Assembly (NCBI RefSeq): GCF_027921445.1
Contig: NZ_CP115667.1
Coordinates: 1,302,001 to 1,366,000 of the forward strand
DNA: 64,000 nucleotides
Reading direction: 5' to 3'
Origin: Peptoniphilus equinus
GTDB taxonomy: Bacteria > Bacillota > Clostridia > Tissierellales > Peptoniphilaceae
Of the stretch, positions 18,309 to 26,952 are shown piece after piece. A model generated the notes under the pieces. It was given only the letters and a program-made list of their open reading frames with translations, was not told the origin of the DNA and did not search any database. A program made the position numbers and the translations under genes. The stretch's first letter is position 1; the number at the start of each line of letters is the position of its first letter.

Positions 18309-19103
18309 TCAGTTAGTTCGCTCTTTAGAACCTTGGTTACGATCACCACGACCGTTTTGGCCTCTGTTCTTTGCGTTTTTGTTGTCACGGTTGTTACGTC
18401 CACGATTGTCGCGATTGTTTTGGTTGTCGCGGTTTCTTGGGCGACGGCGACGATTGTCTTCTCTGTTTTCCATACCAGGAATAACTTCGCCCTTGTATAA
18501 CCAAACCTTCACACCGATCTTACCGTATGTGGTGTCCGCTTCAGCAAAACCGTAATCAATATCAGCTCGAAGTGTTTGAAGAGGAATGGTACCTTCAGAA
18601 TAGCCTTCGGTACGTGCCATATCAGCACCGCCAAGACGACCGGATGCCGAAGTCTTGATACCTTGTGCACCGCTTCGCATAGAGCGTTGAATAGCTTGTT
18701 TCATTGCACGGCGGAATGATACGCGGCGTTCCAATGATTCAGCAATATTTTCAGCAACCAGGGTAGCATCCAGATCTTGGTTTTTGATTTCTTCAATGTT
18801 GATAACGACACTTTTACCGGTGAGTTTTTCCAACTCTGCACGAAGTTCTTCAACACCGACGCCGCCACGGCCGATAACCATACCAGGTTTAGCTGTAGAG
18901 ATGGAAATCTTTACCTTGTTGGCTGCACGTTCAATTTCAATTTTAGAAATACCAGCGGTATATAATTTCTTTTTAACATAGGTGCGGATTTTATTATCTT
19001 CTAATAATAGTCCTGCAAAGTTCTTCTTGTTTGCATACCATTTTGAATCCCAATCTTTGATAATGCCGACACGAAGTCCATGTGGGTTGACTTTTTGGCC
19101 CAT
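18309..19103 (-). CDS. rpsC: 30S ribosomal protein S3 with Arg/Asn-rich tail
   Basis: 264 residues; conserved core from [20 protein letters not shown] through the KH domain ([18 protein letters not shown]) and the S3 C-domain ([34 protein letters not shown]). It is about 40-45 residues longer than the usual 215-225. The extra tail (residues about 218-264) is low-complexity Asn/Arg/Gly/Asp ([20 protein letters not shown]), probably disordered and RNA-binding. S3 sits at the mRNA entry channel. Confidence 0.97.
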   Translation of the reverse strand: MGQKVNPHGLRVGIIKDWDSKWYANKKNFAGLLLEDNKIRTYVKKKLYTAGISKIEIERAANKVKISISTAKPGMVIGRGGVGVEELRAELEKLTGKSVVINIEEIKNQDLDATLVAENIAESLERRVSFRRAMKQAIQRSMRSGAQGIKTSASGRLGGADMARTEGYSEGTIPLQTLRADIDYGFAEADTTYGKIGVKVWLYKGEVIPGMENREDNRRRRPRNRDNQNNRDNRGRNNRDNKNAKNRGQNGRGDRNQGSKERTN

Positions 19104-19113
19104 TTTGCCCTCC

Positions 19114-19449
19114 TTATTCCTTTTCTGCTACTACAACGCCGATGTGGCTAGATCTCTTGAGAATTGGATAAGCCATACCCTTAGCCTTAGGGCGAAATCT
19201 CTTCATTGTAGGACCATCATTTGCGAAAGCGTCTTTGACGTACAGTGTATCTCTGTCAATATTTAAGTTGTTTTCAGCATTCGCCACAGCAGAATGAAGC
19301 ACTTTGTAAAGCTCTTTAGCGCCCCGTTTTGGCGTAAACTTTAATAAGGAAAGGGCTTCGTCAACTTGTTTGCCACGGATTTCTCGGCAGATGTAATTTA
19401 CTTTCAGCGGAGAAATGCGCACATATTTTGCAATTGCTCTTGCTTCCAT
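19114..19449 (-). CDS. rplV: 50S ribosomal protein L22
   Basis: 111 residues: [20 protein letters not shown], then [20 protein letters not shown] and the tunnel-lining loop [20 protein letters not shown]. Normal length. Confidence 0.98.
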   Translation of the reverse strand: MEARAIAKYVRISPLKVNYICREIRGKQVDEALSLLKFTPKRGAKELYKVLHSAVANAENNLNIDRDTLYVKDAFANDGPTMKRFRPKAKGMAYPILKRSSHIGVVVAEKE

Positions 19450-19464
19450 TGTATCCCCCTCTTC

Positions 19465-19749
19465 TTATCTAAGACCTGAGGTCTTTTCACTCTTACCTTG
19501 GTGTCCGCGGTACGTACGAGTAGGTACGAACTCGCCAAGTTTGTGGCCGACCATGTCTTCAGTAATATAAACTGGCACGTGTTTTCTACCATCGTGAACG
19601 GCAATAGTGTGTTCTACCATTTCAGGGAAGATGGTGCTGCGACGAGACCAAGTTTTAATCATTTTCTTTTGGTTCTTTTCATTTAATTCATCAATCTTCT
19701 TCAGCAGATGTTCATCTGCGAAAGGACCTTTTTTAAGTGATCTACTCAT
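19465..19749 (-). CDS. rpsS: 30S ribosomal protein S19
   Basis: 94 residues beginning [20 protein letters not shown], with [20 protein letters not shown] and [18 protein letters not shown]. 30S head protein. Confidence 0.98.
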   Translation of the reverse strand: MSRSLKKGPFADEHLLKKIDELNEKNQKKMIKTWSRRSTIFPEMVEHTIAVHDGRKHVPVYITEDMVGHKLGEFVPTRTYRGHQGKSEKTSGLR

Positions 19750-19759
19750 TACACCCTCC

Positions 19760-20590
19760 TTACTTTGTCCGTCTTCTTACGATGTACATATCGCTCTTCT
19801 TATTCTTCTTGCGAGTCTTAAGACCAAGCGCTTTTTTGCCCCATGGTGTCATTGGTGATGGACGACCGATTGGTGCGCGACCTTCACCGCCACCATGTGG
19901 GTGATCAACAGGGTTCATAGCTGAACCACGTACATGAGGACGACGACCGAGATAACGACTCTTACCGGCTTTACCGAGAGTGATAAGCTCGTGAGTGGAG
20001 TTGCCTACAGTACCGATAGTGGCTTTGCAGTTCAAGAAAACTTTTCTGAATTCACCACTTGGTAAACGAAGTTGAGCAAAACGACCTTCTTTTGCCATAA
20101 GTTGTGCTTCTGCACCAGCGGAACGAACCATTTGGCCGCCTTTACCAGGTGTTAGCTCAACATTATGAACGGTAGTACCTACAGGGATATCTTTAAGTTC
20201 AAGGGCATTGCCGACTTTGATATCCGCTTCAGAACCGGATTCCACGGTATCGCCAACCTTAAGTCCTTCAGGAGCTAAGATGTAGCGTTTTTCGCCATCA
20301 GCATAGTTTAACAATGCAATGTAAGCGGTACGATTCGGATCGTATTCAATTGCTGCCACACGTGCAGGAATGTTGTCTTTATTTCTCTTAAAATCGATGA
20401 TTCTGTATTTTCTCTTAACTCCGCCGCCTCTGTGACGAGAGGTGATACGTCCATGAGCATTACGCCCGCCGCTGGACTTAAGGCTTACAGTTAAGCTCTT
20501 TTCCGGAGTGGTTTTGGTGACTTCTTCGAAAGTCGCGACAGTCATTTGTCGGCGTGCAGGAGAAGTCGGTTTATATCCTTTAATGGCCAT
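19760..20590 (-). CDS. rplB: 50S ribosomal protein L2
   Basis: 276 residues; [20 protein letters not shown] at the start, [20 protein letters not shown], and the C-terminal [20 protein letters not shown] signature near the peptidyl-transferase centre. The start is the ATG at 20590, which has AAGGAGG in good position; extending to an upstream codon (20626) adds 12 unrelated residues inside rplW. Confidence 0.98.
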   Translation of the reverse strand: MAIKGYKPTSPARRQMTVATFEEVTKTTPEKSLTVSLKSSGGRNAHGRITSRHRGGGVKRKYRIIDFKRNKDNIPARVAAIEYDPNRTAYIALLNYADGEKRYILAPEGLKVGDTVESGSEADIKVGNALELKDIPVGTTVHNVELTPGKGGQMVRSAGAEAQLMAKEGRFAQLRLPSGEFRKVFLNCKATIGTVGNSTHELITLGKAGKSRYLGRRPHVRGSAMNPVDHPHGGGEGRAPIGRPSPMTPWGKKALGLKTRKKNKKSDMYIVRRRTK

Positions 20591-20600
20591 GATTGCCTCC

Positions 20601-20891
20601 TTATTCCATACCTTCGAAGAATTCAATGGTCTTAGAATCTTCGGTTAATTCTACAATAGCTTTTTTCCAATTGGCACGACGACCGACATGCATGCCTTGG
20701 CGTTTCATTTTACCGCGCATATTCATGGTACGTACAGATTTCACTTTGACATCAAAAACTTTTTCAACAGCTGCTTTGATATCAAGTTTAGTAGCGCGTT
20801 TGTCTACGACAAAGGCATATTTATTATCTTCGATAAGATCCATGCTCTTTTCAGTTACGAGCGGTTTTCTAATAATATCGTAGCTGTACAT
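20601..20891 (-). CDS. rplW: 50S ribosomal protein L23
   Basis: 96 residues: [40 protein letters not shown] and [20 protein letters not shown]. Docking site for trigger factor and SRP at the tunnel exit. Its ATG overlaps the rplD stop codon (TAATG). Confidence 0.98.
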   Translation of the reverse strand: MYSYDIIRKPLVTEKSMDLIEDNKYAFVVDKRATKLDIKAAVEKVFDVKVKSVRTMNMRGKMKRQGMHVGRRANWKKAIVELTEDSKTIEFFEGME

Positions 20892-21517
20892 TAGTTAAAT
20901 ACCTCCTCAAGTACTTTAAGGGCATCTGTGGAGATGACAAAAGAATCATACTTCAGCAGGTCGTATACATTGATGTTTCTAACATCGACCACCTTCACAT
21001 GCTTCAGGTTGTGGCCTGCACGTTTCACATCCTCACAAGGACCGTCCGTAGCAACCAACGCCTTTTCAGTGGATTTGATGGCATTTAGCATAGCAACCAT
21101 GTTCTTGGTCTTAGCTTCTTCGAATTTCAGACCGTCAAGAACGAAGATTTCATTGTCACGAGCCTTGGAAGTGAGTACACTCTTCAGTGCCAGACGACGA
21201 ACTTTCTTAGGTGTAGTATAGGCAAAGCTTCTTGGCTTTGGTGCAAAAACAACTCCGCCACCCTTGAATTGCGGTGAACGAATGCTACCTTGACGCGCAC
21301 GACCGGTTCCCTTTTGACGGTATGGCTTTCTGCCACCTCCACGAACTTCCGCACGGGTCTTGGCACTCTTGGTACCTTGTCTCTTGTTAGCGAGAATATT
21401 CTTCACTACCAGATAGACAGCATGTTCATTTACATTTTCTATATCAAAGATTTCTGGGTTGAGTTCAACTTCAGAAACATTGGATCCGTTTATATTTAAA
21501 ACTTGAACCTTTGGCAT
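20891..21517 (-). CDS. rplD: 50S ribosomal protein L4
   Basis: 208 residues; extended loop RGGGRKPYRQKGTGRARQGS followed by RSPQFKGGGVVFAPKPRSF identifies L4. In model bacteria L4 also represses its own operon through the S10 leader, which matters here because the leader upstream of rpsJ is strongly structured. Confidence 0.98.
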   Translation of the reverse strand: MPKVQVLNINGSNVSEVELNPEIFDIENVNEHAVYLVVKNILANKRQGTKSAKTRAEVRGGGRKPYRQKGTGRARQGSIRSPQFKGGGVVFAPKPRSFAYTTPKKVRRLALKSVLTSKARDNEIFVLDGLKFEEAKTKNMVAMLNAIKSTEKALVATDGPCEDVKRAGHNLKHVKVVDVRNINVYDLLKYDSFVISTDALKVLEEVFN

Positions 21518-21535
21518 TTAAACCCCTCCTTTCAC

Positions 21536-22168
21536 TTACTTGTGAGCCTTAACAGTCTCTTTGACGATAACAAGACCCTTTTTATTTCCAGGAATCGCAC
21601 CCTTTACAAGGAGTAACCCCTTGCCTGCATCGACACGAACCACTTCAAGGTTTTGCACGGTAACACGTTCATTACCCATTTTCCCAGACATTCTGTGGTT
21701 CTTGAATACTTTTCCCGGAAAGGAAGCAGCTCCCATACCACCGGCTAGACGGTGCATTTTGGAACCGTGAGTTTCGCGGCCTCTGTGGAAATTGTGGCGA
21801 CGCACAACCCCTTGGGTGCCCTTACCTTTGGACTGTCCGATGACATCGACAAAGTCGCCAACGCTGAAGACATCAGCTTTGAATTCCGTGCCCAGTTCCA
21901 CATCACTCGCTTCGTCCAAGCGCACTTCACGAAGGTGTTTCTTGTAAGCCACACCAGCTTTATCAAAATGACCTTTAAGCGGTTTGTTGACACGACGTTC
22001 TTTCACTTCACCGGCACCTAATTGCAGCGCATTGTATCCGTCGGTTTCTTCGGTTTTCTTTTGAACCACGACATTAGGTTCCACTTGAATGACAGAAACC
22101 GGAGTGACAGCACCGCTTTCATCGAAGATTTGCGTCATACCGATTTTTTTACCAAGTAATAATTTCAA
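21536..22168 (-). CDS. rplC: 50S ribosomal protein L3
   Basis: 210 residues; LLLGKKIGMTQIFDESGAVT at the N-terminus and GVVRRHNFHRGRETHGSKMH in the centre. The start is TTG at 22168, seven bases after a strong AGGAGG; the next in-frame ATG (residue 11) would remove the conserved LLGKKIG segment. Confidence 0.97.
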   Translation of the reverse strand: MKLLLGKKIGMTQIFDESGAVTPVSVIQVEPNVVVQKKTEETDGYNALQLGAGEVKERRVNKPLKGHFDKAGVAYKKHLREVRLDEASDVELGTEFKADVFSVGDFVDVIGQSKGKGTQGVVRRHNFHRGRETHGSKMHRLAGGMGAASFPGKVFKNHRMSGKMGNERVTVQNLEVVRVDAGKGLLLVKGAIPGNKKGLVIVKETVKAHK

Positions 22169-22221
22169 TGTTTACCTCCTAAGTTATAGCGGATTGCAAC
22201 AGCAATCATATAAAGAAAAAA

Positions 22222-22533
22222 TTAAAGCTTGATTTCTATTTCAACACCAGCGGGTAAGTTCAGCTTCATAAGTGCATCCACTGTCTTTTGGTTAGGGCCG
22301 ATGATGTCAATTAGACGTTTGTGCGTTCTTTGTTCAAATTGCTCTCTGGAGTCTTTGTATTTGTGTACCGCACGGATAATAGTGATGATTTCTTTTTCTG
22401 TAGGCAGCGGGATCGGACCGGATACAATCGCACCGGTTGCCTTTGCCGCTTCTACAATACGTGCCGCAGAGCTGTCAAGAAGCTCGTGGTCATAAGCTTT
22501 AAGTCTGATTCTGATTTTTTGTTTGCTTGCCAT
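22222..22533 (-). CDS. rpsJ: 30S ribosomal protein S10
   Basis: 103 residues: [40 protein letters not shown] and [17 protein letters not shown]. First gene of the S10-spc-alpha cluster and, as NusE, also an antitermination factor. Preceded by an about 200-base structured leader and a strong promoter. Confidence 0.98.
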   Translation of the reverse strand: MASKQKIRIRLKAYDHELLDSSAARIVEAAKATGAIVSGPIPLPTEKEIITIIRAVHKYKDSREQFEQRTHKRLIDIIGPNQKTVDALMKLNLPAGVEIEIKL

Positions 22534-22563
22534 TTTATTCCTCCTAATCCTTTTTGCGAATTA

Positions 22564-22692
22564 GGGTTATTGATACACATACCCCGGTGTATCATCACCG
22601 GGCGTAAAAAAAGAAAAATAACCCGCGCCGAAGTCCAGCTTCGACTTCTCGTTCATAATTACCTTGAAACCCCTTTTTCTCGCAAGATTTCA
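22564..22692 (-). promoter_or_regulatory. Structured S10-operon leader with alternative hairpins
   Basis: Leader RNA of rpsJ (minus strand). Reading downstream, it has TTGAAA/TTTCAA arms near 22664-22692; a GAAGTC/GACTTC hairpin (22630-22648) followed by a T-rich run (TTATTTTTCTTTTTTT), which is terminator-like; then GGGTTATT/AATAACCC arms (22564-22571 and 22617-22624) enclosing CCCGGTG/CACCGGG (22583-22589 and 22596-22602). A competing hairpin GATACAC/GTGTATC (22572-22578 and 22587-22593) shares bases with the last one, so the two are mutually exclusive. This fits an attenuation-type or L4-responsive leader; the mechanism is inferred. Confidence 0.6.
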
Positions 22693-22739
22693 AGCAACTT
22701 ATGAAGTCATCGCAACTGTTCTATTTAAAATGCTTATCT

Positions 22740-22768
22740 ATTATACAAAAGTATTCTCCTCTTGTAAA
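22740..22768 (-). promoter_or_regulatory. Promoter of the S10-spc-alpha superoperon
   Basis: Minus strand: -35 TTTACA (22763-22768), 17-base spacer, perfect -10 TATAAT (22740-22745). Initiation is about 200 bases before rpsJ. Confidence 0.88.
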
Positions 22769-22941
22769 GGGGATTTTACCATTTTCTCCGCCTTTTTCCA
22801 ACTTTTTGCCACTTGTTTTAAACATACAGACAAAATAAAAATTCGGTTTTAAAATGGCTCACTGAAATCTTTTGTTAAGTTTATCTTACATAAAGCTATA
22901 CTTTTTTTCAATCAAACCCCGCTGCCTTAAAGCGTGATATA
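22769..22941. other. Intergenic, no gene
   Basis: AT-rich spacer between the superoperon promoter and the terminator of the M20 gene unit. No coding frame or further structure was supported. The whole non-coding stretch 22534-22995 is otherwise taken up by the leader, promoter and terminator described separately. Confidence 0.6.
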
Positions 22942-22967
22942 GAAAAAAGAGATGCCGCAGCATCTCT
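22942..22967 (-). terminator. Terminator after M20 amidohydrolase 1
   Basis: AGAGATGC / GCATCTCT stem (22948-22955 and 22960-22967), 4-base loop, then TTTTTT on the minus strand. Confidence 0.92.
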
Positions 22968-22995
22968 ATATTATTTAAAACTATCATCCATATGA

Positions 22996-24174
22996 CTACT
23001 GAAGCGCTTCCAGCGTGTAACCGACATACATGCCTACGCCGTGTTTGAGTGCCGACTCGTCAATGTCGAAGCGCTCATTGTGATGTGCCGCAGCACAGCC
23101 TTTTTCTACATTACGCGTCCCCACAAAGGCAAAAACCCCCGGTTTCTTGTCCAGATAGAAAGAAAAGTCCTCGCCACCGTTGACTTGCGCCATGGGTTCA
23201 AAGACCTCCTCCCCGATATAATGTGTAAGGGCCGCATGCGCTGTAGCAACCGCGCCAGGATCGTTAATAGTAGGAATCAGCAAACGGGTATAGGTTAAGT
23301 CATAGGTCGCACCACTGATATCACAGACGCCTTTTAGCACACGATGTACATCGTCTTCAATGCGTTCGGAGATAGCTTTGCTGAAATACCGTGCAGTACC
23401 GGAAAATTTAGCTTCCCCCGGAAGAATGTTAATTTTAGTGCCTCCTTCCATCATGGTCGGTACGATGACCACAGGATCAAACGCATTATAGGTCACCGAC
23501 GCCATTTGCTGAAGCGCCACAATAGCTTGGGCTGCTACCAAAACAGCATTGACACAGGTGTGAGGTTCGGAGCTATGCCCGGACTTACCGTGAATCGCAA
23601 CTTCCAATGTCTCTGCCGACGCCATACGAGGACCGGCTTCCACGTTAATCTTGCCCGCCTCCAAGCTGTTCCACAGATGCGAACCGTAGATGGAATCAAT
23701 CTCATCAAACCAGGTGCCTTGTCGCATCATATATTTAGCTCCAAGACCTACTTCTTCTGCCGGTTGGAAAATGAGATAAACCCGTCCGCAAAATTGATCG
23801 GTCATCTGAGCGAGGACTTTGGCTGCTCCAAGCAGCATAGCTGCATGGCCGTCGTGGCCACAGGCGTGCATGGTCCCCGCATTTTGGGACTTATACTCCA
23901 CATTGTTGGCCTCGGTTACACTCAAGGCGTCAATATCCGCACGAAGTGCAATGGCCTTGTAAGCGCCTTCCTTCGTCCCGTCAATATATGCAATGACACC
24001 GGTTCGAGGTGCTTCCTCAGGCAGCTCATAGCTCACGCCCATGCTGTCCAATTCTTCAGTGATACGCTTGGTGGTTTCAAATTCTTCAAAAGAGCGTTCA
24101 GGGTGCATATGGAAATGCCGCCGCATAGCTATGACATAATCTTCCACATTATTTAAGGCATTGGTAATATCCAT
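22996..24174 (-). CDS. M20-family amidohydrolase 1
   Basis: 392-residue metallopeptidase-fold hydrolase of the M20D group (hippurate/N-acyl-amino-acid/aminobenzoyl-glutamate hydrolases), cleaving an N-acyl or peptide bond. Metal-binding MHACGHDGHAAMLLGAAKVL has the Cys and His ligands, and FQPAEEVGLGAKYMM carries the catalytic Glu pair. A second His motif is VNGGEDFSFYLDKKPG. It is a close paralogue of the next gene upstream and shares its transcript unless the hairpin between them terminates. The exact substrate cannot be told from sequence. Confidence 0.92.
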   Translation of the reverse strand: MDITNALNNVEDYVIAMRRHFHMHPERSFEEFETTKRITEELDSMGVSYELPEEAPRTGVIAYIDGTKEGAYKAIALRADIDALSVTEANNVEYKSQNAGTMHACGHDGHAAMLLGAAKVLAQMTDQFCGRVYLIFQPAEEVGLGAKYMMRQGTWFDEIDSIYGSHLWNSLEAGKINVEAGPRMASAETLEVAIHGKSGHSSEPHTCVNAVLVAAQAIVALQQMASVTYNAFDPVVIVPTMMEGGTKINILPGEAKFSGTARYFSKAISERIEDDVHRVLKGVCDISGATYDLTYTRLLIPTINDPGAVATAHAALTHYIGEEVFEPMAQVNGGEDFSFYLDKKPGVFAFVGTRNVEKGCAAAHHNERFDIDESALKHGVGMYVGYTLEALQ

Positions 24175-24184
24175 GTCTCCTCCT

Positions 24185-24218
24185 TTTAAAACATCCTCTT
24201 AGTCAGACTAAGAGGATG
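24185..24218 (-). terminator. Strong hairpin between the two M20 genes
   Basis: Perfect 13-bp inverted repeat CATCCTCTTAGTC / GACTAAGAGGATG (24192-24204 and 24206-24218) around a single base, followed on the minus strand by TTTTAAAA. It lies between tandem paralogues and would act as a terminator or reduce expression of the downstream copy. Confidence 0.7.
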
Positions 24219-24226
24219 CTGAATTA

Positions 24227-25408
24227 TTATTGATTCAACGCGTCGATAGCGTATTGTACATACATGCCGGCACCGTTTTTCAGTGCGGATTCGTCAACAT
24301 TAAAGTGTTCATTATGGTGCGGTGCGTCACAACCTTTTTCAGGGTTGTACGTGCCGACAAAGGCAAAGACGCCCGGTTTCTTTTCCAGATAATAAGAAAA
24401 ATCTTCACCGCCGGTCACTTTTTCCTGACTTTTAAAAGCTTCGTCGCCTGCCACTTTGGTCAATGCACCACGAGCTATGTCAGTTTCATGCTCCCAGTTA
24501 ATTGTCGGGATGATGATATGGTTGTAGTCCATATCATACGTCGCACCGTAGGCATCACAGATGCCTTTTACCACTCGGTGGAAGTCACCTTCAATACGAT
24601 CACTGATTTCTCTGCTGAAATAGCGGTTTGTCCCTTCGAGCTCCGCCTCGCCGGCAATGATGTTAAAGCGGTTCCCTGATTCAAAACGTCCCACAACCAC
24701 AGTGCACGGATCAAAAGCGTTGTAATTGCGCGCAGTGAGTTGTTGCAATGCATTCACCACTTCAGCGCCGACAAGCACAGCATCAATAGTTTCATGCGGC
24801 TGAGACCCGTGTCCGGACTTACCGTGGATTTTGATGGTAAACCAGTCGGCAGCAGCCATCCGAGGTCCCGCCTCCACATTGATTTTTCCGACTTCCAGAT
24901 TGTTCCATACATGAGAGCCGTAGATGGACTCGATTTCATCAAACCAAGTTCCTTGTCGCATCATGTATTCGGCGCCGGTACCCACTTCTTCCGCAGGTTG
25001 GAAGATGAGATACACTCTGCCGGGGAACGCCTCTTTGTGTTCAGAGAGAACTTTCGCCGCCCCAAGAAGCATAGCTGCGTGAGCATCGTGCCCACAAGCA
25101 TGCATAGCGCCTACATTTTGAGACTTAAAGTCCAAATCTGTCGCTTCAGTGACGTTCAATGCATCAATGTCCGCTCGAAGGGCAACGGCCTTCTTCGGGC
25201 CCTCCTTGGTACCATCAATATAGGCAATGACACCTGTCTTCGGCTCTTCCGTAGGAATGTCATAAGCAACACCCAGCTTATCCAACTCGGCAGCAATGTA
25301 CTTTGTCGTTTCCACTTCTTTAAACGAAGTTTCCGGATGTTGATGCAGATACCGACGATGCGCAATGATATAGTCTTCTACATCTGCTAATGCTTTGTGT
25401 AAATCCAT
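24227..25408 (-). CDS. M20-family amidohydrolase 2
   Basis: 393-residue paralogue of the downstream M20 gene, matching it across most of the length: MHACGHDAHAAMLLGAAKVL (metal site), FQPAEEVGTGAEYMMRQGTW (catalytic Glu) and VTGGEDFSYYLEKKPG. The pair is a tandem duplication. It lies downstream of an unidentified membrane transporter, suggesting uptake plus intracellular hydrolysis of an acylated amino acid or small peptide. The exact substrate is unknown. Confidence 0.92.
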   Translation of the reverse strand: MDLHKALADVEDYIIAHRRYLHQHPETSFKEVETTKYIAAELDKLGVAYDIPTEEPKTGVIAYIDGTKEGPKKAVALRADIDALNVTEATDLDFKSQNVGAMHACGHDAHAAMLLGAAKVLSEHKEAFPGRVYLIFQPAEEVGTGAEYMMRQGTWFDEIESIYGSHVWNNLEVGKINVEAGPRMAAADWFTIKIHGKSGHGSQPHETIDAVLVGAEVVNALQQLTARNYNAFDPCTVVVGRFESGNRFNIIAGEAELEGTNRYFSREISDRIEGDFHRVVKGICDAYGATYDMDYNHIIIPTINWEHETDIARGALTKVAGDEAFKSQEKVTGGEDFSYYLEKKPGVFAFVGTYNPEKGCDAPHHNEHFNVDESALKNGAGMYVQYAIDALNQ

Positions 25409-25471
25409 AATTTTCCCTCTCTTTCGTTACAGTTGTGTCCGCGTACCTTTATGGCGCAATAAATCTCACTA

Positions 25472-26677
25472 TTATCCCAGTACCAACGGCGCCAAGAAAC
25501 CGGCTATGATAACCGACCCGATAGATACTGTGACAAAACCTGATACCAACATTTTAGGTAAAATTTGAGACAGAATCAATGCTTCTTCCTCAGGGTTTTG
25601 AGCTACCGCTGAAGCAACTTCATTGGAGACGATAAATGTACCCGGAAAACCGAAGAGTGCTGAAGCACCGATGCCGAATGCCATCCATGGCCCTACACCA
25701 ACAACTTTGCCCACAAGGATCGATACAATGCCGATACCCACAGTCCCAATGATCAGAGTGATAACAATCGTGCCGACTATGGCTACCACGTCTGTCGGCG
25801 TGGTGCCTGCGAGACCGCCATATATAACCGTCATCAAGGCAGCCATAACAAACCCAAAGGCGTTGGCTTTTTCCAACGGACGACGTTCAATAACACCGAC
25901 TTCAGCAAATACAATCCCAAGAATCAAAGCCAGGACATTTTTATCGACACGCACAATGGCATTGACAAAAAATAAACCGGTATCTATCCCTGCAAGAGCA
26001 CCGCTAATGAGCGTTGCAATATAGGCAATAATCAGCGTCTTTGCCATAAAATAATTGGCGGATGTATACTTTTGCGGAAGTGTAAAGATGGACCGAGCCT
26101 CGGTCTGCTTCGCATCTTCCAGCACTTCAAATACATGACCTTGAGCCTTCAGGGCAAGAATGGATTTCGCCTCTTTTCGCAGACAGAAGGAAGCCAATGG
26201 AAATCCGATAAATCCTTGAAGCACTACAAGTAACGTAGCCATAAGCTGCAAATCAGTACGGCCGATAGCCTTAGCTGCTTCACTCATTTGGAGACCTGCG
26301 ATAACGCCACCGGAAATTGGCGGTGCAGCAACGACTGCCGCTTCAAACCCAACGACGGCACGACCGACAGTAAGAAGCAGTGCCACGATCCCTGCAATAG
26401 CACCGACGGCAATGAGTACCGTGCGCCATTGTTGCTTTAACTGATTGAGGTTCAGCATGGAACCCATGTGGACCAGAATACATGTAATGAGGATGCTGCC
26501 CAGAGTATACATTTGTGAATCCTGGAACAGCGTGCCAGGCACCCCGGTCCAAAACCCTACCAAGAATAATGCCGAACATACAAACATAGAAGGCACAATA
26601 CTCTTGGTTGCCGAAGCGACAATATCGCCAATGGTATACACTACAAAAATAAATAAGATTGCCAATAAACCATCCAT
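25472..26677 (-). CDS. Multi-pass membrane transporter, family uncertain
   Basis: 401 residues with about 10-11 hydrophobic helices in two halves separated by a charged loop (about residues 175-210: KSILALKAQGHVFEVLEDAK). Gly-rich helix pairs such as APPISGGVIAGLQMSEAAKA and GIGASALFGFPGTFIVSNEV suggest a secondary carrier of the GltS/Na+-symporter type, but I cannot name the family. The start is ATG 26677, with AAGGAGG just upstream; a TTG at 26698 overlaps that site. First gene of a unit with two M20 amidohydrolases, so it may import their substrate. Confidence 0.8.
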   Translation of the reverse strand: MDGLLAILFIFVVYTIGDIVASATKSIVPSMFVCSALFLVGFWTGVPGTLFQDSQMYTLGSILITCILVHMGSMLNLNQLKQQWRTVLIAVGAIAGIVALLLTVGRAVVGFEAAVVAAPPISGGVIAGLQMSEAAKAIGRTDLQLMATLLVVLQGFIGFPLASFCLRKEAKSILALKAQGHVFEVLEDAKQTEARSIFTLPQKYTSANYFMAKTLIIAYIATLISGALAGIDTGLFFVNAIVRVDKNVLALILGIVFAEVGVIERRPLEKANAFGFVMAALMTVIYGGLAGTTPTDVVAIVGTIVITLIIGTVGIGIVSILVGKVVGVGPWMAFGIGASALFGFPGTFIVSNEVASAVAQNPEEEALILSQILPKMLVSGFVTVSIGSVIIAGFLAPLVLG

Positions 26678-26721
26678 TGAATTTACCTCCTTTTTCAAGT
26701 CATTAAGAATGATTAGAAGGT

Positions 26722-26750
26722 ATTTTATTCCTTTTAAGTACCAAAGTCAA
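26722..26750 (-). promoter_or_regulatory. Promoter of transporter/M20 unit, flanked by inverted repeat
   Basis: Minus strand: -35 TTGACT (26745-26750), 17-base spacer, -10 TAAAAT (26722-26727). The promoter is bracketed by the perfect inverted repeat ATTAAGAAT (26702-26710) and ATTCTTAAT (26772-26780), a possible pair of operator half-sites. Confidence 0.75.
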
Positions 26751-26875
26751 TTGAGTTTTCAACACTTTCCGATTCTTAATAACAATATTCCGTCATAGTT
26801 TAAATGAATTATGTATCGTTATACTGATATACTTTGGCCGCATCGTTCAGTGCGGAGAAACTTTTTAAATAACAA

Positions 26876-26900
26876 CAAAAAAAGAGGGTTGCCCCTCTTT
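26876..26900 (-). terminator. Terminator of bcd-etfBA
   Basis: AAAGAGGG / CCCTCTTT stem (26881-26888 and 26893-26900) with a 4-base loop and a T-run on the minus strand, about 50 bases after the etfA stop. Confidence 0.88.
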
Positions 26901-26952
26901 TTCTTTTAGTTAGACTGCGCAGTGCTCAAACCTTCAAGCGGTTCTGCCCAAC

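Noticed and set aside
23344-24156. 270-codon plus-strand frame opposite an M20 gene
   Set aside because: Antisense to a gene with clear motifs and not protein-like in composition; no ribosome binding site. A similar shadow occurs opposite the second M20 gene (24740-25390).
26821-26952. Second promoter or regulator between transporter and etf unit
   Set aside because: Apart from the etfA terminator at 26881-26900 there is no clear -35/-10 pair or coding frame.
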